A stretch of DNA of 64,000 nucleotides from DATKBT01 sp035546295 (lineage in GTDB: Bacteria > Acidobacteriota > Thermoanaerobaculia > Multivoradales > Multivoraceae), in contig DATKBT010000164.1 of assembly GCA_035546295.1 (NCBI GenBank), positions 33,904-97,903 of the forward strand. Reading direction: 5' to 3'. The notes beneath the pieces are model-generated. The model was not told the origin of the DNA, did no database searches, and was given only the letters and a program-made list of their open reading frames with translations. How positions within the stretch are numbered: the first letter of the stretch is position 1; the number at the start of each line of letters is the position of its first letter. The translations under genes and the position numbers were made by a program. Shown here piece after piece: positions 51,908-61,686 of the stretch.

Positions 51908-54418
51908 CTACTCCGCGCGCAGCGCGACGACCGGGTCCACCCCGGTCGCCCGCCGCGCGGCGGCCCAGCTCGCCAGCGTCGCCAGCGCGGTCAGCGCGAC
52001 CGCGGTGGCGGCGTAGGTCAGCGGGTCGGTGCTCTCGACACCGTAGAGCAGCGTCGCCATGAGCCGCGTGAGCCCGATGGCGGCGAGCAGCCCGGCCGTG
52101 ATCCCGAGCAGCGTCATGCCCAGCCCCTGGGCGACGACCTGGCGAGTGACGTCGCCGCGACGCGCGCCGAGCGCCATGCGGACTCCGATCTCGCGGGTGC
52201 GTTGCGCGACGATGTAGGCGATGACGGCGTAGATGCCGATCGCGCCGAGCAGTAGGGCCGCGACCGCTGCGAGGCCGAGCATCGTCATGGTGAACGACGT
52301 CCTCGCCATCGAGACTTGCTCGATCTCGGCGAGGGTCTCGGCGCGGACCACCGGCAGGTTCGGGTGGGCTTCCCGGATCAGGGCCTGGATCTCGTCGGTC
52401 AGCCCGCTGGTCCCGGCGCGCGGCGTGCGCAGCACGAACGAGATCGAGCGTTCGATCCAGATCTCCTCCCCGCTCGCTCCCCAGAAATCGCCGAGTGCGA
52501 ACGGCCAGTAGACGATGATCGGCGCCTCCTGCTCGAGACCGTGGTGGCGAACGTCTCCGACCACGCCGACGATCTCGCGCCACGAGTACCCGTCCTCGAT
52601 GCGGTTGGTCATCGTACCCAGCCGCTTGCCCACGGCTTCGGCCGGGTCCGACCAGTACTCGCGAGCGAAGTTGGCGGAGACCACGGCGACCGGCCGTCGC
52701 TCGCGAACGTCGCGCCACTCGAGCTCGCGTCCTGCCAGGACCGGGTTCCCCATCGTGCGGAAGTAGCCTGGAGACACGAATTTGAAGACGTGGACCGGAG
52801 GGAGCTGCCCCTCCGGCGTCGGGAAATCCTCGATCGCCACCGCATCGGCGCTCTGGCGGTCCGAGAGCGGCAGGGCCGAGGTCAGCGCGACCGACTGGAT
52901 GCCGGGAAGGGCCGCCATCCGTTGCGCGAGGTCCTCGTACAGCCGCGCCACTTCTGCTTCGTCCTCGATCTCGGCCCCCGGAACTGCGAGACGCACCGTC
53001 TGGACCTTCTCCGGCTCGGTGTAGCCCGGCTCGACCTGGCGCAGAGCCGCGAAGCTGCGCAGCATCAGCCCGGAGGCGATCAGCAGCACCAGCGCCAGCG
53101 CGACCTGGGTCGCGACCAGCACCCGCCGCAGGCGGTGGCGCTCGCGGCCGCTCGAGCCGCCGCGGCCCCCCTCCTTGAGCGCCGCGGCCCAGGTGCGGCG
53201 CCCGAGGCGGAGCAGTGGAAAGAGGCCGAAGAGCAGCGCGGTGACCAGCGAGATCGCGGCGGTGAAGGCGACGATCGTGCCGTCGATGCCGATCTCGTGG
53301 AGCCGCGGCAGGCGTCCCGGCCCGAGACGCACCAGCAGCCGGAGGACGACCTGGGCGAGGCCGAGCCCGAGCGCGCCGCCCAGCGCTCCGAGCAGGAGGC
53401 TCTCGGCCAGGAGCTGTCGGGCGACGTCGCCGCGTCCGGCGCCCATCGCGATGCGCACGGCGATCTCGCGCTCTCGCCCCTCGGCGCGAACCAGGAAGAG
53501 GTTGGCGACGTTGGCGCACGCGATCAGCAGCACCAGCCCCACCGTGCCCATCAGCACCCACAGGACCTCTCCGACGTCACCGACGATGTCGTCGCGCAGG
53601 CTCCGGAGGTTGCCCGCGAACCGGGACTCCTCGAGCATCTGCCGGGTCAGGCCTCCGGGGAAGCTCTCGGCGGCGACCAGGACCAGCCGGTCGACCTCGG
53701 CGTCGGCCTGCTCGAGGGTGACACCTTCGGCGAGCCGACCGAGACCGCGATAGTTGAACTGGCCCATGAAGGTCTCGGCGCGGTCGATGGTCTGCGGCAG
53801 GTAGAGCTGGGCCTCGCGCTGCGGCGGGCGGAAGCCGGGCGCGAGCACGCCGATCACCTCGCGAGCGCGACCGTTGAGACGCAGCGAGGTGCCGACGACG
53901 TCGGGATCGCCGCCCAGCCGGCTCTGCCAGTAGGCGTTCGAGAGCACGACCGTGAGCGGCGCGTCGGGGGACTCCTCCTCGTCGGAGAACAGTCGTCCGA
54001 GCACGGGCTCGGCGCCCAGCATCCGCAGGTAGCTCGGGCTGGCGACGATGGCGTCGACCTGCTCGGGCGACTCCAGCCCGGTGACGGCGACCGAGTCGGA
54101 GCTCCACAATGCAAGCCGGTCGAAGACGCGCCCCTGCTCGAGGTAGGTCAGGTGGGTGGCCGCCGACTGATCGACCTGGTCGAAGCCGAGGCCGGGAGCC
54201 TCGTGCCAGATCGCGACCAGCCGATCCTGCTCGGGGTAGGGCAGGGGCTCGAGGAGGACGCCGCGCACCACGCTGAAGATCGCGACGTTGGCGCCGATCC
54301 CGAGCGCGAGGGTGACCGCGGCGGTGGCGGTGAAGGCCGGCGTCCTCGCCAGCCTGCGGATCGTGCTGCTCAGGAGCGATCTAGACAGCGATCTCGACAG
54401 CGATCTCGACACGGCCAT
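51908..54418 (-). CDS. ADOP-type ABC transporter permease (FtsX/MacB duplicated)
   Basis: An 836-residue inner-membrane protein with two MacB-periplasmic-core/FtsX units. The first MacB core starts [37 protein letters not shown]. FtsX block 1 has [41 protein letters not shown], and FtsX block 2 has [22 protein letters not shown], ending [19 protein letters not shown]. No ATPase gene is adjacent, as is usual for this family, which abounds in Acidobacteriota. It probably exports or extracts envelope substrates. The N-terminus begins with an odd RSLS repeat encoded by a 12-bp tandem triplication (54375-54410). It is divergent from padR. Confidence 0.88.
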   Translation of the reverse strand: MAVSRSLSRSLSRSLLSSTIRRLARTPAFTATAAVTLALGIGANVAIFSVVRGVLLEPLPYPEQDRLVAIWHEAPGLGFDQVDQSAATHLTYLEQGRVFDRLALWSSDSVAVTGLESPEQVDAIVASPSYLRMLGAEPVLGRLFSDEEESPDAPLTVVLSNAYWQSRLGGDPDVVGTSLRLNGRAREVIGVLAPGFRPPQREAQLYLPQTIDRAETFMGQFNYRGLGRLAEGVTLEQADAEVDRLVLVAAESFPGGLTRQMLEESRFAGNLRSLRDDIVGDVGEVLWVLMGTVGLVLLIACANVANLFLVRAEGREREIAVRIAMGAGRGDVARQLLAESLLLGALGGALGLGLAQVVLRLLVRLGPGRLPRLHEIGIDGTIVAFTAAISLVTALLFGLFPLLRLGRRTWAAALKEGGRGGSSGRERHRLRRVLVATQVALALVLLIASGLMLRSFAALRQVEPGYTEPEKVQTVRLAVPGAEIEDEAEVARLYEDLAQRMAALPGIQSVALTSALPLSDRQSADAVAIEDFPTPEGQLPPVHVFKFVSPGYFRTMGNPVLAGRELEWRDVRERRPVAVVSANFAREYWSDPAEAVGKRLGTMTNRIEDGYSWREIVGVVGDVRHHGLEQEAPIIVYWPFALGDFWGASGEEIWIERSISFVLRTPRAGTSGLTDEIQALIREAHPNLPVVRAETLAEIEQVSMARTSFTMTMLGLAAVAALLLGAIGIYAVIAYIVAQRTREIGVRMALGARRGDVTRQVVAQGLGMTLLGITAGLLAAIGLTRLMATLLYGVESTDPLTYAATAVALTALATLASWAAARRATGVDPVVALRAE

Positions 54419-54547
54419 TCACGATCCCCTCGGGTGCTGTTTTTGCGCGTCCGCCTCGCCATGGCCGGGCGTGCCTTCCTTCCCTACTCCGCAGGCGCAC
54501 GTTTCGTTACAGCCCCGCGTCGCGAGGTCTCGGCGGGATGCAACCGA

Positions 54548-54566
54548 TATACGTCGGGAACGTATA
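54548..54566. promoter_or_regulatory. Probable PadR operator
   Basis: TATACGT-CGGGA-ACGTATA is a perfect 7-bp dyad in an AT-rich patch of the 184-base divergent spacer, 37 bases before padR and 130 bases before the minus-strand ADOP. PadR proteins typically bind such palindromes and repress their own promoter. It could control both directions. Confidence 0.65.
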
Positions 54567-54602
54567 AAGTCACCAACGAACCTCCACACGACCAGGAGCG
54601 CC

Positions 54603-54947
54603 ATGACGATCGACCGGGAGCTCAAGCGGGGCAGCGCCGAGATGATGATCCTCTCCCTGGTGGAGGAACAGGCCCGTCACGGCTACGAGATCCTGAAGCT
54701 CCTCGAGGAGAGATCCGAGGGCGTGATCGAGCTCCACATCGGCTCGGTCTACCCGATCCTCTACCGCCTCGAGAAGAGGGGCTGGGTCCGCGGCGAGTGG
54801 GTTCACGGGGAGAAGGCGCGAGGCGGCCGCCGGCGGCGCGCCTACGCGATCACCGAGGAGGGTCGCCGGGTGCTCGAGGACCAGCGCGGCACCTGGAGCG
54901 AGGTGGTGGCCGCGATCGCACGGGTGGCGAGGGTCCGCCATGCGTGA
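54603..54947 (+). CDS. PadR-family transcriptional regulator
   Basis: A 114-residue winged-helix repressor: LKRGSAEMMILSLVEEQARHGYEILKLLEERS, SVYPILYRLEKRGWVRGEW and RRRAYAITEEGRRVLEDQ. This is the short PadR-s1 form usually found ahead of ADOP permeases in Acidobacteriota. An 8-base overlap with the downstream ADOP gene shows co-translation. A palindromic operator candidate lies 37 bases upstream. It likely senses a toxic or envelope signal and derepresses one or both permeases. Confidence 0.9.
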   Translation: MTIDRELKRGSAEMMILSLVEEQARHGYEILKLLEERSEGVIELHIGSVYPILYRLEKRGWVRGEWVHGEKARGGRRRRAYAITEEGRRVLEDQRGTWSEVVAAIARVARVRHA

Positions 54948-57798
54948 CCCGGCGATGGGCGTGTCGGCGCCGAAAGACTCGGAGCGGAACGATTGCGAGG
55001 CGTGGGTCCGCGAGCAGCTCCGGCGCGCTGATCGGGGGCTGCCAGCCCCCGACCAGCGCGTCGTCGAGGACCTCGCCGAGATGCTGGCGGACTGCGAGCG
55101 CGAGGCGCTCGAGCGCGGTGTCAGCGCCGAACAGGCGATCGCGCGCGCTCGCGCACAGGTCCCGGACTGGCGAGCGCTTCTCTACGAGCTCGATCGGGCC
55201 GATGCGTCCGCCGTCGAACGTCGCGTCCCGTTGCGGCGGTTCGAAGGGTCCGAGCGAGTCCATGCGAGGAGGTCTAGGTCGAGAATGCTGTCGGGAATCG
55301 GTCGGGATCTCCACTCCGGTCTGCGCGCCATCGCCGGGTCCCCCGGCTTCTCGGCGGTGGTGCTCGTCACCCTAGCGCTCGGGATCGGCGCCAACGCCGC
55401 GATCTTCAGTGTGGTCGACGCGGTGCTGCTGACGCCGTTGCCGTACCCCGACCCGGACGAGCTGGTGAGGGTGTGGAGCGACCACGCGGACGAGGGGATC
55501 GAGCGGGCCGGGGTGTCGACCGGCGACGTCGTCGAGTGGCGTCGCCGCAGCTCGCTGTTCGACGGCAGCTCCGTCTTCGAAGGCATAGCGGCCTGGTACG
55601 TGATGGGCCGGACGCTCACCTCGGTCGGGGCCGCGACGGCCTCCGAAGAGGCGCTGCAGCCGGCCGAGATCGTCAACGTCGCCCAGGTCTCCGAGGACTT
55701 CTTCCCGGTGCTGAGGACCGCTCCGCTGCTGGGGCGTACCTTCACCCGCGAGGAGACCGCCGCCGCCACCTTCAACTCGGCGGCGGCCCACAGCGGCGCC
55801 GATCCGGTCGCCGTCCTGAGCCATCGCGCCTGGGTGCGGCGCTTCGGCCGCGATCCCGCGGTGCTCGAGCGCACCTTCGTCCTCGACCGCCAGAGGTGGC
55901 GGATCGCGGGCGTGATGCCCCCGGGCTTCGACTTTCCGCACCCGGATGCCGAGATGTGGATCCCGTGGAGCTTCGAGGGCGATCGTCCCCACGATCAGCG
56001 CTACGCCTCGGCGATCGCGCGGCTCGAGCCCGGAGTAACGCCCGATCGCGCCGAGGCGCAGCTCGACGGCGTCGCGGTGGCGCTCGGGGAGGAGCTGCCC
56101 AGCTCGAACGAGGGCTGGGGCGTCGCGCTGGAGCCGCTCCACGAGGAGCGGGTCGGCGGCGCGCGCGCCACCTTGCTGGTGCTGCTCGGGGCGGTCACGG
56201 TCGTGTTGCTCGTCGCCTGCTCGAACCTCGCCTGCCTCCAGCTCGCGCGCATCGGCGAGCGCCAGCGCGAGATGGCGTTGCGGCTCGCGCTGGGAGCCTC
56301 GCGCCTGCGGGTCGCGCGGCAGCTCGTCGTGGAGAACCTCTTGCTCGCGCTGGCGGGCGGCGCGGCCGCCCTGCTCGTGGCCTACGCCGCCATTCGCCTG
56401 CTGGCGCTCGCGGGCGCCGCCTTCCTGGGCCCCGATGCGATCCCCCGGCTCGGCGAGGCCGAGCTCGACCTGCGGGTGGTGGCGGTCGCGGCCGCGGTCA
56501 GCCTCGCGGTCGGCGTCTTCCTGGGACTGGCGCCGCTCGGGGCCGGAGCGCGCCGCGACCTGGCGATGGCGCTGAGCGAGGCCAGCGGCCGCAGCGCGGG
56601 CTCGGCACCGCGCTGGGAGCGACTGCGCGGGTTCCTGGTGGTCGCCGAGCTGGCGCTGGCGGTGGTGCTGCTCGCCTCGGCCGGCCTCCTGGTGCGCAGC
56701 TACCTGCGGCTCGACCGCGTCGACCTCGGCTTCCAGCCGGACCGCGTCGCGGTGCTGCCGATCGCGCTCGACAACCACGAATACGACAGCGGAGCGAAGA
56801 GCCGCGCCTACTACCGCGAGCTGCTCGGGACCCTGTCCGCCGTCCCCGGCGTGGTCTCGGTGGGAGCCGTGACTGCGCTGCCGACGAGCCCGATCGGCCC
56901 CGACTTCGACCGCCCGATCTGGGCCGAGGGCGAGCCGCCGCCGCCGGGGGGCGCCCGGCGCGCCGACGTGCGGATCGCGACGCCCGGCTACTTCGAGACG
57001 CTCGGCATCCCGGTGCGATCGGGCCGCCCCTTCGACCGGCGCGACGCTCACGAGGCGCCGGCGGTCCTGGTGGTCAACGAGCGGCTGGCCGGCGAGGTCT
57101 GGCCCGGCGAGGAAGCGGTCGGCAAGCGCCTCGTCGTCGACTACGGGAGTGCCGGAGTCTATCCGTACGAGATCGTGGGCGTGGTCGGGGACGTGCGCTT
57201 CGATGGCATGCGCTCCGAGCCCAGGCCCGAGGTCTTCTTCCCCCACGCGCAGCGCTCGTACCTGATCATGAACGTGGTGGTGCGAACGGCGGGGGATCCG
57301 CAGGCGCTCCTCTCCGACCTGCGCCGCGCGGTCCTCGAAGTCGACCCGATGCAGCCCGCCTACGGGGTGGAGCCACTGGCCGCGCTGGTCGCCGCGACCA
57401 TCGCGCGCGACCGCTTCGCGGCTGCCCTGATCGGGAGCTTCGGCGTGGTGGCGCTCCTGCTGGCGCTGGTCGGCATCCTCGGCGTCCTCTCGTACCAAGT
57501 GACCAGGCGGGCCGGCGAGGTCGGCGTGCGCGCCGCACTCGGAGCGACCCGGGAGGAGCTGGTGGCCATGATGCTCCGCTCGGGTCTCCGTCTCGCCACC
57601 CTCGGTCTCGGTCTCGGCCTGCTCGCCGCCATCGGCGTGACGCGCTGGCTCGACAGCCTGCTGTTCGAGGTGAGTCCACTCGATCCCGCCACCTTCGTCG
57701 TGGTGCTGGTGGTGACCGGAGCCGCGGCGCTGGCGGCCTGCTGGCTGCCGGCCCGCCGCGCCGCGCAGATCGACCCGGTCGTCGCGCTGCGCCTGTAG
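54940..57798 (+). CDS. ADOP-type ABC transporter permease with N-terminal cytoplasmic domain
   Basis: A 952-residue inner-membrane protein. The ~115-residue N-terminal cytoplasmic domain (VREQLRRADRGLPAPDQRVVEDLAEMLADCEREALERG) is typical of PadR-linked ADOPs. Two MacB/FtsX units follow: [76 protein letters not shown]; and a final FtsX block with RRAGEVGVRAALGATREELV, ending PARRAAQIDPVVALRL. No ATPase gene is nearby. It is co-transcribed with padR and similar in plan to, but clearly distinct from, the divergent ADOP. Confidence 0.9.
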   Translation: MRDPAMGVSAPKDSERNDCEAWVREQLRRADRGLPAPDQRVVEDLAEMLADCEREALERGVSAEQAIARARAQVPDWRALLYELDRADASAVERRVPLRRFEGSERVHARRSRSRMLSGIGRDLHSGLRAIAGSPGFSAVVLVTLALGIGANAAIFSVVDAVLLTPLPYPDPDELVRVWSDHADEGIERAGVSTGDVVEWRRRSSLFDGSSVFEGIAAWYVMGRTLTSVGAATASEEALQPAEIVNVAQVSEDFFPVLRTAPLLGRTFTREETAAATFNSAAAHSGADPVAVLSHRAWVRRFGRDPAVLERTFVLDRQRWRIAGVMPPGFDFPHPDAEMWIPWSFEGDRPHDQRYASAIARLEPGVTPDRAEAQLDGVAVALGEELPSSNEGWGVALEPLHEERVGGARATLLVLLGAVTVVLLVACSNLACLQLARIGERQREMALRLALGASRLRVARQLVVENLLLALAGGAAALLVAYAAIRLLALAGAAFLGPDAIPRLGEAELDLRVVAVAAAVSLAVGVFLGLAPLGAGARRDLAMALSEASGRSAGSAPRWERLRGFLVVAELALAVVLLASAGLLVRSYLRLDRVDLGFQPDRVAVLPIALDNHEYDSGAKSRAYYRELLGTLSAVPGVVSVGAVTALPTSPIGPDFDRPIWAEGEPPPPGGARRADVRIATPGYFETLGIPVRSGRPFDRRDAHEAPAVLVVNERLAGEVWPGEEAVGKRLVVDYGSAGVYPYEIVGVVGDVRFDGMRSEPRPEVFFPHAQRSYLIMNVVVRTAGDPQALLSDLRRAVLEVDPMQPAYGVEPLAALVAATIARDRFAAALIGSFGVVALLLALVGILGVLSYQVTRRAGEVGVRAALGATREELVAMMLRSGLRLATLGLGLGLLAAIGVTRWLDSLLFEVSPLDPATFVVVLVVTGAAALAACWLPARRAAQIDPVVALRL

Positions 57799-57828
57799 CC
57801 GACCCCGACGACCCGGCGGCCGACCGAC

Positions 57829-58941
57829 TCAGCCCGCGACCGCGCAGCGGACCGAATAGACCGGCGGCAGGTGCTCGGCGAGCGTCGACCAGGTCTCGCC
57901 GCCGTCCGGCGAGCCGAACACCTCGCCCGACTCGGCGCCGAAGTAGAGCCCGAGCGGGTCTCGGCCGTCGTGGTCGAAGGCCTGGCGGAGCACGGTGAGG
58001 AAGGCGTCGTTGCCGGGGAGACCCTTTCCCCGCGCCTGCCAGCTCGCGCCGCGGTCGCGCGTCTCGTAGACGCGGACCTTGCCCTCCGGCGTCACCCGGT
58101 CGACGTCGGCGACCAGCGGGATGACGAAGGCGCGCGCCGGGTCGCGCGGGTCGATCACCAGCGGGAAGCCGAAGTCGCTGGGCAGCCCGGTGTCGGTGCC
58201 GATGTCGTTCCAGGTGGCGCCGGCGTCGTCCGAGCGGTAGACGCCGCCGTGGAACTGCATGTAGATCGTGTCCGGCTCGAGCGGCGCCCTCTTGATGTCG
58301 TGCACACAAAAACTCGTCGCCTCGCCGCGCGCCTCGTTGGGGAGGTAGCGCGGCACCAGGCCCTCGACCCCCCAACGCCAGGACGCGCCGCCGTCCTCGG
58401 TGATCCAGACGCCGGCTGCCGAGATGCCGACCGCCAGCCGCCGGGGATCGTCGGGGTGCGGACAGATCGAGTGCAGGCAGAGACCGCCGGCGCCCCCCTC
58501 CCAGCGCGGACGCTGCGGCACGTCCCACAGCGCCTGATTGAGCTCCCAGGAGCGGCCGCCGTCGGTGCTGTGGAACAGCGCGGCAGGCGCCACACCGCAC
58601 CAGAGCTCGCCTTCGCGCTGTCCGGGCTCGATCGTCCAGATCCGCGTCACCGCGGCGCCGGCGTTCTCCGGAAAGGCCGGGCCGTCGGCCTGCGTCCACT
58701 CCCCGAGCGGATCGTCGGCGAGGTAGAGGTGCGGACCGAACTGCCCGTGCGTGACCGAGGCGAGGTAGCGGCCTCGCCGCGGATCGCGGATCGCGTACTC
58801 CACCTCCTCGCCCTTGAATGCGCGCCCCGCCACCTCGAGCGGGCCTCCGCGCTCGCCGCGAAGCACGAACAGCCCCTTGCGCGTGCCCGCCAACAGCTCG
58901 AGCTGCTCGGACTCGTCAGCTCCTCCGCTCATCTCGACCAT
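57829..58941 (-). CDS. BNR/Asp-box beta-propeller protein (sialidase/VPS10-like)
   Basis: A 370-residue cytoplasmic-looking protein with no signal peptide. Repeated Asp-box motifs mark a beta-propeller: STDGGRSWELN, TEDGGASWRWG, SDDAGATWNDI, TRDRGASWQAR and SPDGGETWSTL. The starting TRKGLFVLRGERGG fits the family often annotated as exo-alpha-sialidase or glycosyl hydrolase, although no enzymatic activity can be inferred. Overall length matches that group. ATG 58941 follows an AGGAGG site that lies at the end of the MoaD-like gene, 6 bases upstream; the two form an operon. Confidence 0.8.
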   Translation of the reverse strand: MVEMSGGADESEQLELLAGTRKGLFVLRGERGGPLEVAGRAFKGEEVEYAIRDPRRGRYLASVTHGQFGPHLYLADDPLGEWTQADGPAFPENAGAAVTRIWTIEPGQREGELWCGVAPAALFHSTDGGRSWELNQALWDVPQRPRWEGGAGGLCLHSICPHPDDPRRLAVGISAAGVWITEDGGASWRWGVEGLVPRYLPNEARGEATSFCVHDIKRAPLEPDTIYMQFHGGVYRSDDAGATWNDIGTDTGLPSDFGFPLVIDPRDPARAFVIPLVADVDRVTPEGKVRVYETRDRGASWQARGKGLPGNDAFLTVLRQAFDHDGRDPLGLYFGAESGEVFGSPDGGETWSTLAEHLPPVYSVRCAVAG

Positions 58942-58947
58942 CGACCT

Positions 58948-59211
58948 TCAACCTCCTGAGATCGCCGGAACCACGTGCACCTCGTCCGCCGGCTCGACTG
59001 AGGTGTCGAGCCCCGCCTCACGCTCGTTGACGAACACCTTGACATGCTGGCGAAGATGCCCGGCCTCGTCGACGACCCACCGTCGCAGAGCCGGGTGACG
59101 CTCGCAGGCCGCATCGAAGACGGCGCCGACCGAGCCGCCCTCGACCTCGAGCGGCGCATCGATGCCGCCACCGCGCTCGCACAGGATGCTCGGCAGGAAG
59201 AGGCGAGGCAT
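58948..59211 (-). CDS. MoaD/ThiS-family ubiquitin-like sulfur carrier
   Basis: An 87-residue beta-grasp protein: LFLPSILCERGG, GAVFDAACERHPALRRWVVDEAGHLRQHVKVFVNE, DEVHVVPAISGG. The C-terminal Gly-Gly suggests it can be adenylated and thiocarboxylated as a sulfur carrier. It is encoded just before the BNR-repeat protein, a pairing I have seen in other bacteria, but the shared pathway is unknown. No molybdopterin or thiamine genes are nearby. The ATG at 59211 lacks a clear ribosome site. Confidence 0.82.
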   Translation of the reverse strand: MPRLFLPSILCERGGGIDAPLEVEGGSVGAVFDAACERHPALRRWVVDEAGHLRQHVKVFVNEREAGLDTSVEPADEVHVVPAISGG

Positions 59212-59694
59212 GGCGGGGAGTGTAGCGCCTTCTCCCGGTCACGCCGCCGGCCTCCCGATGTGCGCCCTGGCGCCCCAACTGGCTGGAGTTGGAACCTCGT
59301 AGCGAGCGTGGCGCAAGCCCTTCAAGAGCTGGCGGAAGCGACTCGGCTCTCGGCGATGGCGACCGCGGAGAGCGGGATCGCAGAGATTGACAGTTTGCCG
59401 GCGCATCGCCCACTGAACAGGCCAACCCCTGAGGGCGCGATGGCCGCACGTGAGAGGCTGAGGGCAGTGTCCAGGCCGCTCAGCTCCCGGCTAAGCGCTT
59501 GATCCTGCGCTATCCGGAGGATGGCGAGGCCACCGACTTGCGGAATGTTGAGGAAAGTGGTCGATGGCGCGAGGCTCGAACTCGCGACTTCCGCGTCGGC
59601 ATATTGGCCCGGCTGCAGGTGATGGGCTCTAGCCCATGACCCGGCTGCAAGACGGCCTTAGTTTAGGCGACCCGGCTGATAGGGTCGACCGCTC
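59212..59694. other. Intergenic region with falling GC and a tRNA-like fragment
   Basis: About 480 bases. Base composition shifts from GC-rich to a more balanced mix towards the right. It holds the tRNA 3'-end-like fragment at 59558-59600 and a short palindromic stretch near 59621-59638 (ATGGGCTCTAGCCCAT). No gene is supported. Confidence 0.5.
59558..59600 (-). pseudogene. tRNA 3'-half-like fragment
   Basis: On the minus strand a T-arm (GCGAG-TTCGAGC-CTCGC) is followed by seven acceptor-length bases, a discriminator A and CCA. I could not find a matching 5' acceptor strand, D-arm or anticodon arm at the right distance, so it is probably a broken tRNA or an old attachment-site remnant. Confidence 0.45.
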
Positions 59695-61380
59695 ATGCGG
59701 CTCGCGGATTTTGTTCGGGCGAACCTGGAACCCATTCTCATCGAATGGGACGGGTTCGCGCGCCGTATTTGGCCCAAAGGGGCGAAGGCCGATCCGGCCG
59801 AGCTGCGCGATCATGCCGAAGACATCCTTCGCGCCACGGTGTCGGACATGCGGTCGGCTCAAACCAGCGAACAGCAGGCCGAGAAATCGAAGGGGGCCCA
59901 CCCCGGGCACGAGAGTGCTGATTTGACGCGCGCGTCGTCATCCCACGGGAGCGGCCGGGTGGCGTCGGGCTTCGATCTGTCGGCGGTGGTCGCGGAATAC
60001 CGCGCCCTCCGGGCGAGCGTGCTCCGATTGTGGCGCGAAAGCCGCCCGGCTCTGGACCGGCGCGACCTGGATGACCTGACTCGGTTCAATGAATCGATTG
60101 ACGAATCGCTCACTGTTGCCGTCCGCAGCTATGTGGATCGGGTCGAGTGCGACCGTGAGACGCTGCTGACGAACGAACAGACAGCGCGGAGGGACGCGGA
60201 GGCGGCCAACCGCGCCAAGGACGTGTTCCTGGCCACGCTCAGCCACGAGATGCGCACGCCGCTCAACTCCATCGTCGGGTGGCTAAGCATCTTGCGCCGC
60301 GAGCATACGGAGAAAGAGCATTTTCAGGAGGGGCTCAAGGTCATTGAGCGCAGCACTCAGGCGCAGGTGCAACTCATCGACGACCTCTTGGACGTGTCGC
60401 GCATCGTTTCCGGCAAACTGCGTGTCGCCATTTCTCGCTGCGAGTTGATCGACGTGATCAATGCTGGCGTGGATGCCGTACGTCCAGCAGCGGAAGCCCG
60501 GAGCATCACGTTGGACATGCACCTTGATCCGTCGGCCAGCCGCGCCTTCTGTGATGCCGTTCGCATGCAACAGGTGGTGTGGAATCTGGTGTCGAACGCC
60601 GTGAAGTTCACGCCAAAGGGAGGACGGGTTGAGGTCACGTTGAGCCGCGAGCGGTCCAGTCTTCAGATTCAGGTGAGCGACAACGGACAGGGAATCAGTG
60701 CAGAGCTGCTCCCTCGCATTTTCGACCGCTTTAGCCAGGCGGATAGTAGTACGCGACGGAGATACTCCGGTTTGGGGCTGGGATTGTCCATCGCGAGGTA
60801 CATCGTTGAGGCACATGGCGGAACGATCGAAACCACGAGCCCTGGCGAGGGCGAGGGTGCAACGTTCACCGTTCGCCTTCCCGTCCGCGCGGTGATCGCC
60901 GCAGGCAGTGAAGAGGATGAGACGGCCGGCGAGGCTCACCAGGTTGAGTCTGAGAACACGGCCCAAATCGTCGCCCATCCCCATCTGGCCCGTCTCGACG
61001 GCGTGCGGGTGCTCGTCGTGGACGATGAAACCGACGCCCGGCGGGTCCTGGTCATGGTGCTGGAACAAGTGGGCGCCATCGTCACGGCCGTGAGCAGCGC
61101 CCGCGAGGCCATTGAGGTCATCCCCGAGGCGCGGCCAGACGTCCTCGTCAGCGACCTGGGCATGCCGGATCAGGACGGCTTCGACCTGATCCGACACGTA
61201 CGCGACCACGGGCACGACGCGACGGCGCTGCCAGCCGTGGCACTCACCGCGTACGTCAGGGAGGACGACGCACGCTTGGCGCTCTTGGCTGGATTCCAGG
61301 TTCATGTGCCCAAGCCGGTCGATCCGCACGACCTGACCTCGGTCATCGCCAGCCTTCGGGGCGGGGGGCGTATCGGCTGA
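59695..61380 (+). CDS. Hybrid histidine kinase, lower-GC, likely acquired
   Basis: A 561-residue soluble hybrid kinase. The N-terminal ~160 residues resemble an RsbR/RsbRD-type helical sensor (LADFVRANLEPILIEWDGFARRIWP; LSAVVAEYRALRASVLRLWRE). HisKA follows with TLSHEMRTPLNSIVGWL (His ~184), then the ATPase domain (NLVSNAVKFTPKGG, DNGQGIS, GLGLGLSIARYIVEAHGG) and a receiver (VLVVDDETD; VLVSDLGMPDQDG, Asp ~487; VPKPVD). GC and codon use are visibly lower and more mixed than neighbouring genes, suggesting horizontal transfer. It lies between a tRNA fragment and tRNA-Arg. Confidence 0.88.
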   Translation: MRLADFVRANLEPILIEWDGFARRIWPKGAKADPAELRDHAEDILRATVSDMRSAQTSEQQAEKSKGAHPGHESADLTRASSSHGSGRVASGFDLSAVVAEYRALRASVLRLWRESRPALDRRDLDDLTRFNESIDESLTVAVRSYVDRVECDRETLLTNEQTARRDAEAANRAKDVFLATLSHEMRTPLNSIVGWLSILRREHTEKEHFQEGLKVIERSTQAQVQLIDDLLDVSRIVSGKLRVAISRCELIDVINAGVDAVRPAAEARSITLDMHLDPSASRAFCDAVRMQQVVWNLVSNAVKFTPKGGRVEVTLSRERSSLQIQVSDNGQGISAELLPRIFDRFSQADSSTRRRYSGLGLGLSIARYIVEAHGGTIETTSPGEGEGATFTVRLPVRAVIAAGSEEDETAGEAHQVESENTAQIVAHPHLARLDGVRVLVVDDETDARRVLVMVLEQVGAIVTAVSSAREAIEVIPEARPDVLVSDLGMPDQDGFDLIRHVRDHGHDATALPAVALTAYVREDDARLALLAGFQVHVPKPVDPHDLTSVIASLRGGGRIG

Positions 61381-61435
61381 CCCCGCAGCCTGCCCGGCGC
61401 CCGCCGCGTAAGGTCTTTGTTTTCAGCGGTTATCT

Positions 61436-61512
61436 TGGCGCGCCCGGGAGGATTCGAACCCCCAACCCTCAGATCCGAAGTCTGATGCTCTGTCCAGTTG
61501 AGCTACAGGCGC
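61436..61512 (-). tRNA. tRNA-Arg (anticodon TCG)
   Basis: The minus strand folds as a complete cloverleaf: acceptor GCGCCTG/CGGGCGC, D-stem GCTC/GAGC, anticodon stem TCAGA/TCTGA with loop CTTCGGA (anticodon TCG), T-arm GGGGG-TTCGAAT-CCTCC, and an encoded CCA at 61438-61436. It is the only intact tRNA in the window. Confidence 0.95.
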
Positions 61513-61643
61513 GGACCGCGGAGGCTAGCACGGGCTCTGTTGTCCAGCTCCGAGGGCCGAGCAGGGTGCGTCCTGGGCTCGGACCGAAGCGGTGACTCGG
61601 GCCGCGGAGATTCTCACGGGCCCGACTTCGGTGGGGTCCGTGT

Positions 61644-61679
61644 CAGACGGCGTGTCTGCAGAGGGCGCCTCAGGCGCCC
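61644..61679 (-). terminator. Tandem hairpins after the Ser/Thr kinase gene
   Basis: GGGCGCC-TCA-GGCGCCC (61663-61679) and CAGAC-N5-GTCTG (61644-61658) lie just past the stop at 61687. There is no U-run. Confidence 0.45.
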
Positions 61680-61686
61680 CTGTCGA

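Noticed and set aside
59558..59640. A complete tRNA gene at this site
   Set aside because: The T-arm and CCA end are present, but no matching 5' acceptor strand, D-arm or 5-bp anticodon stem can be drawn.
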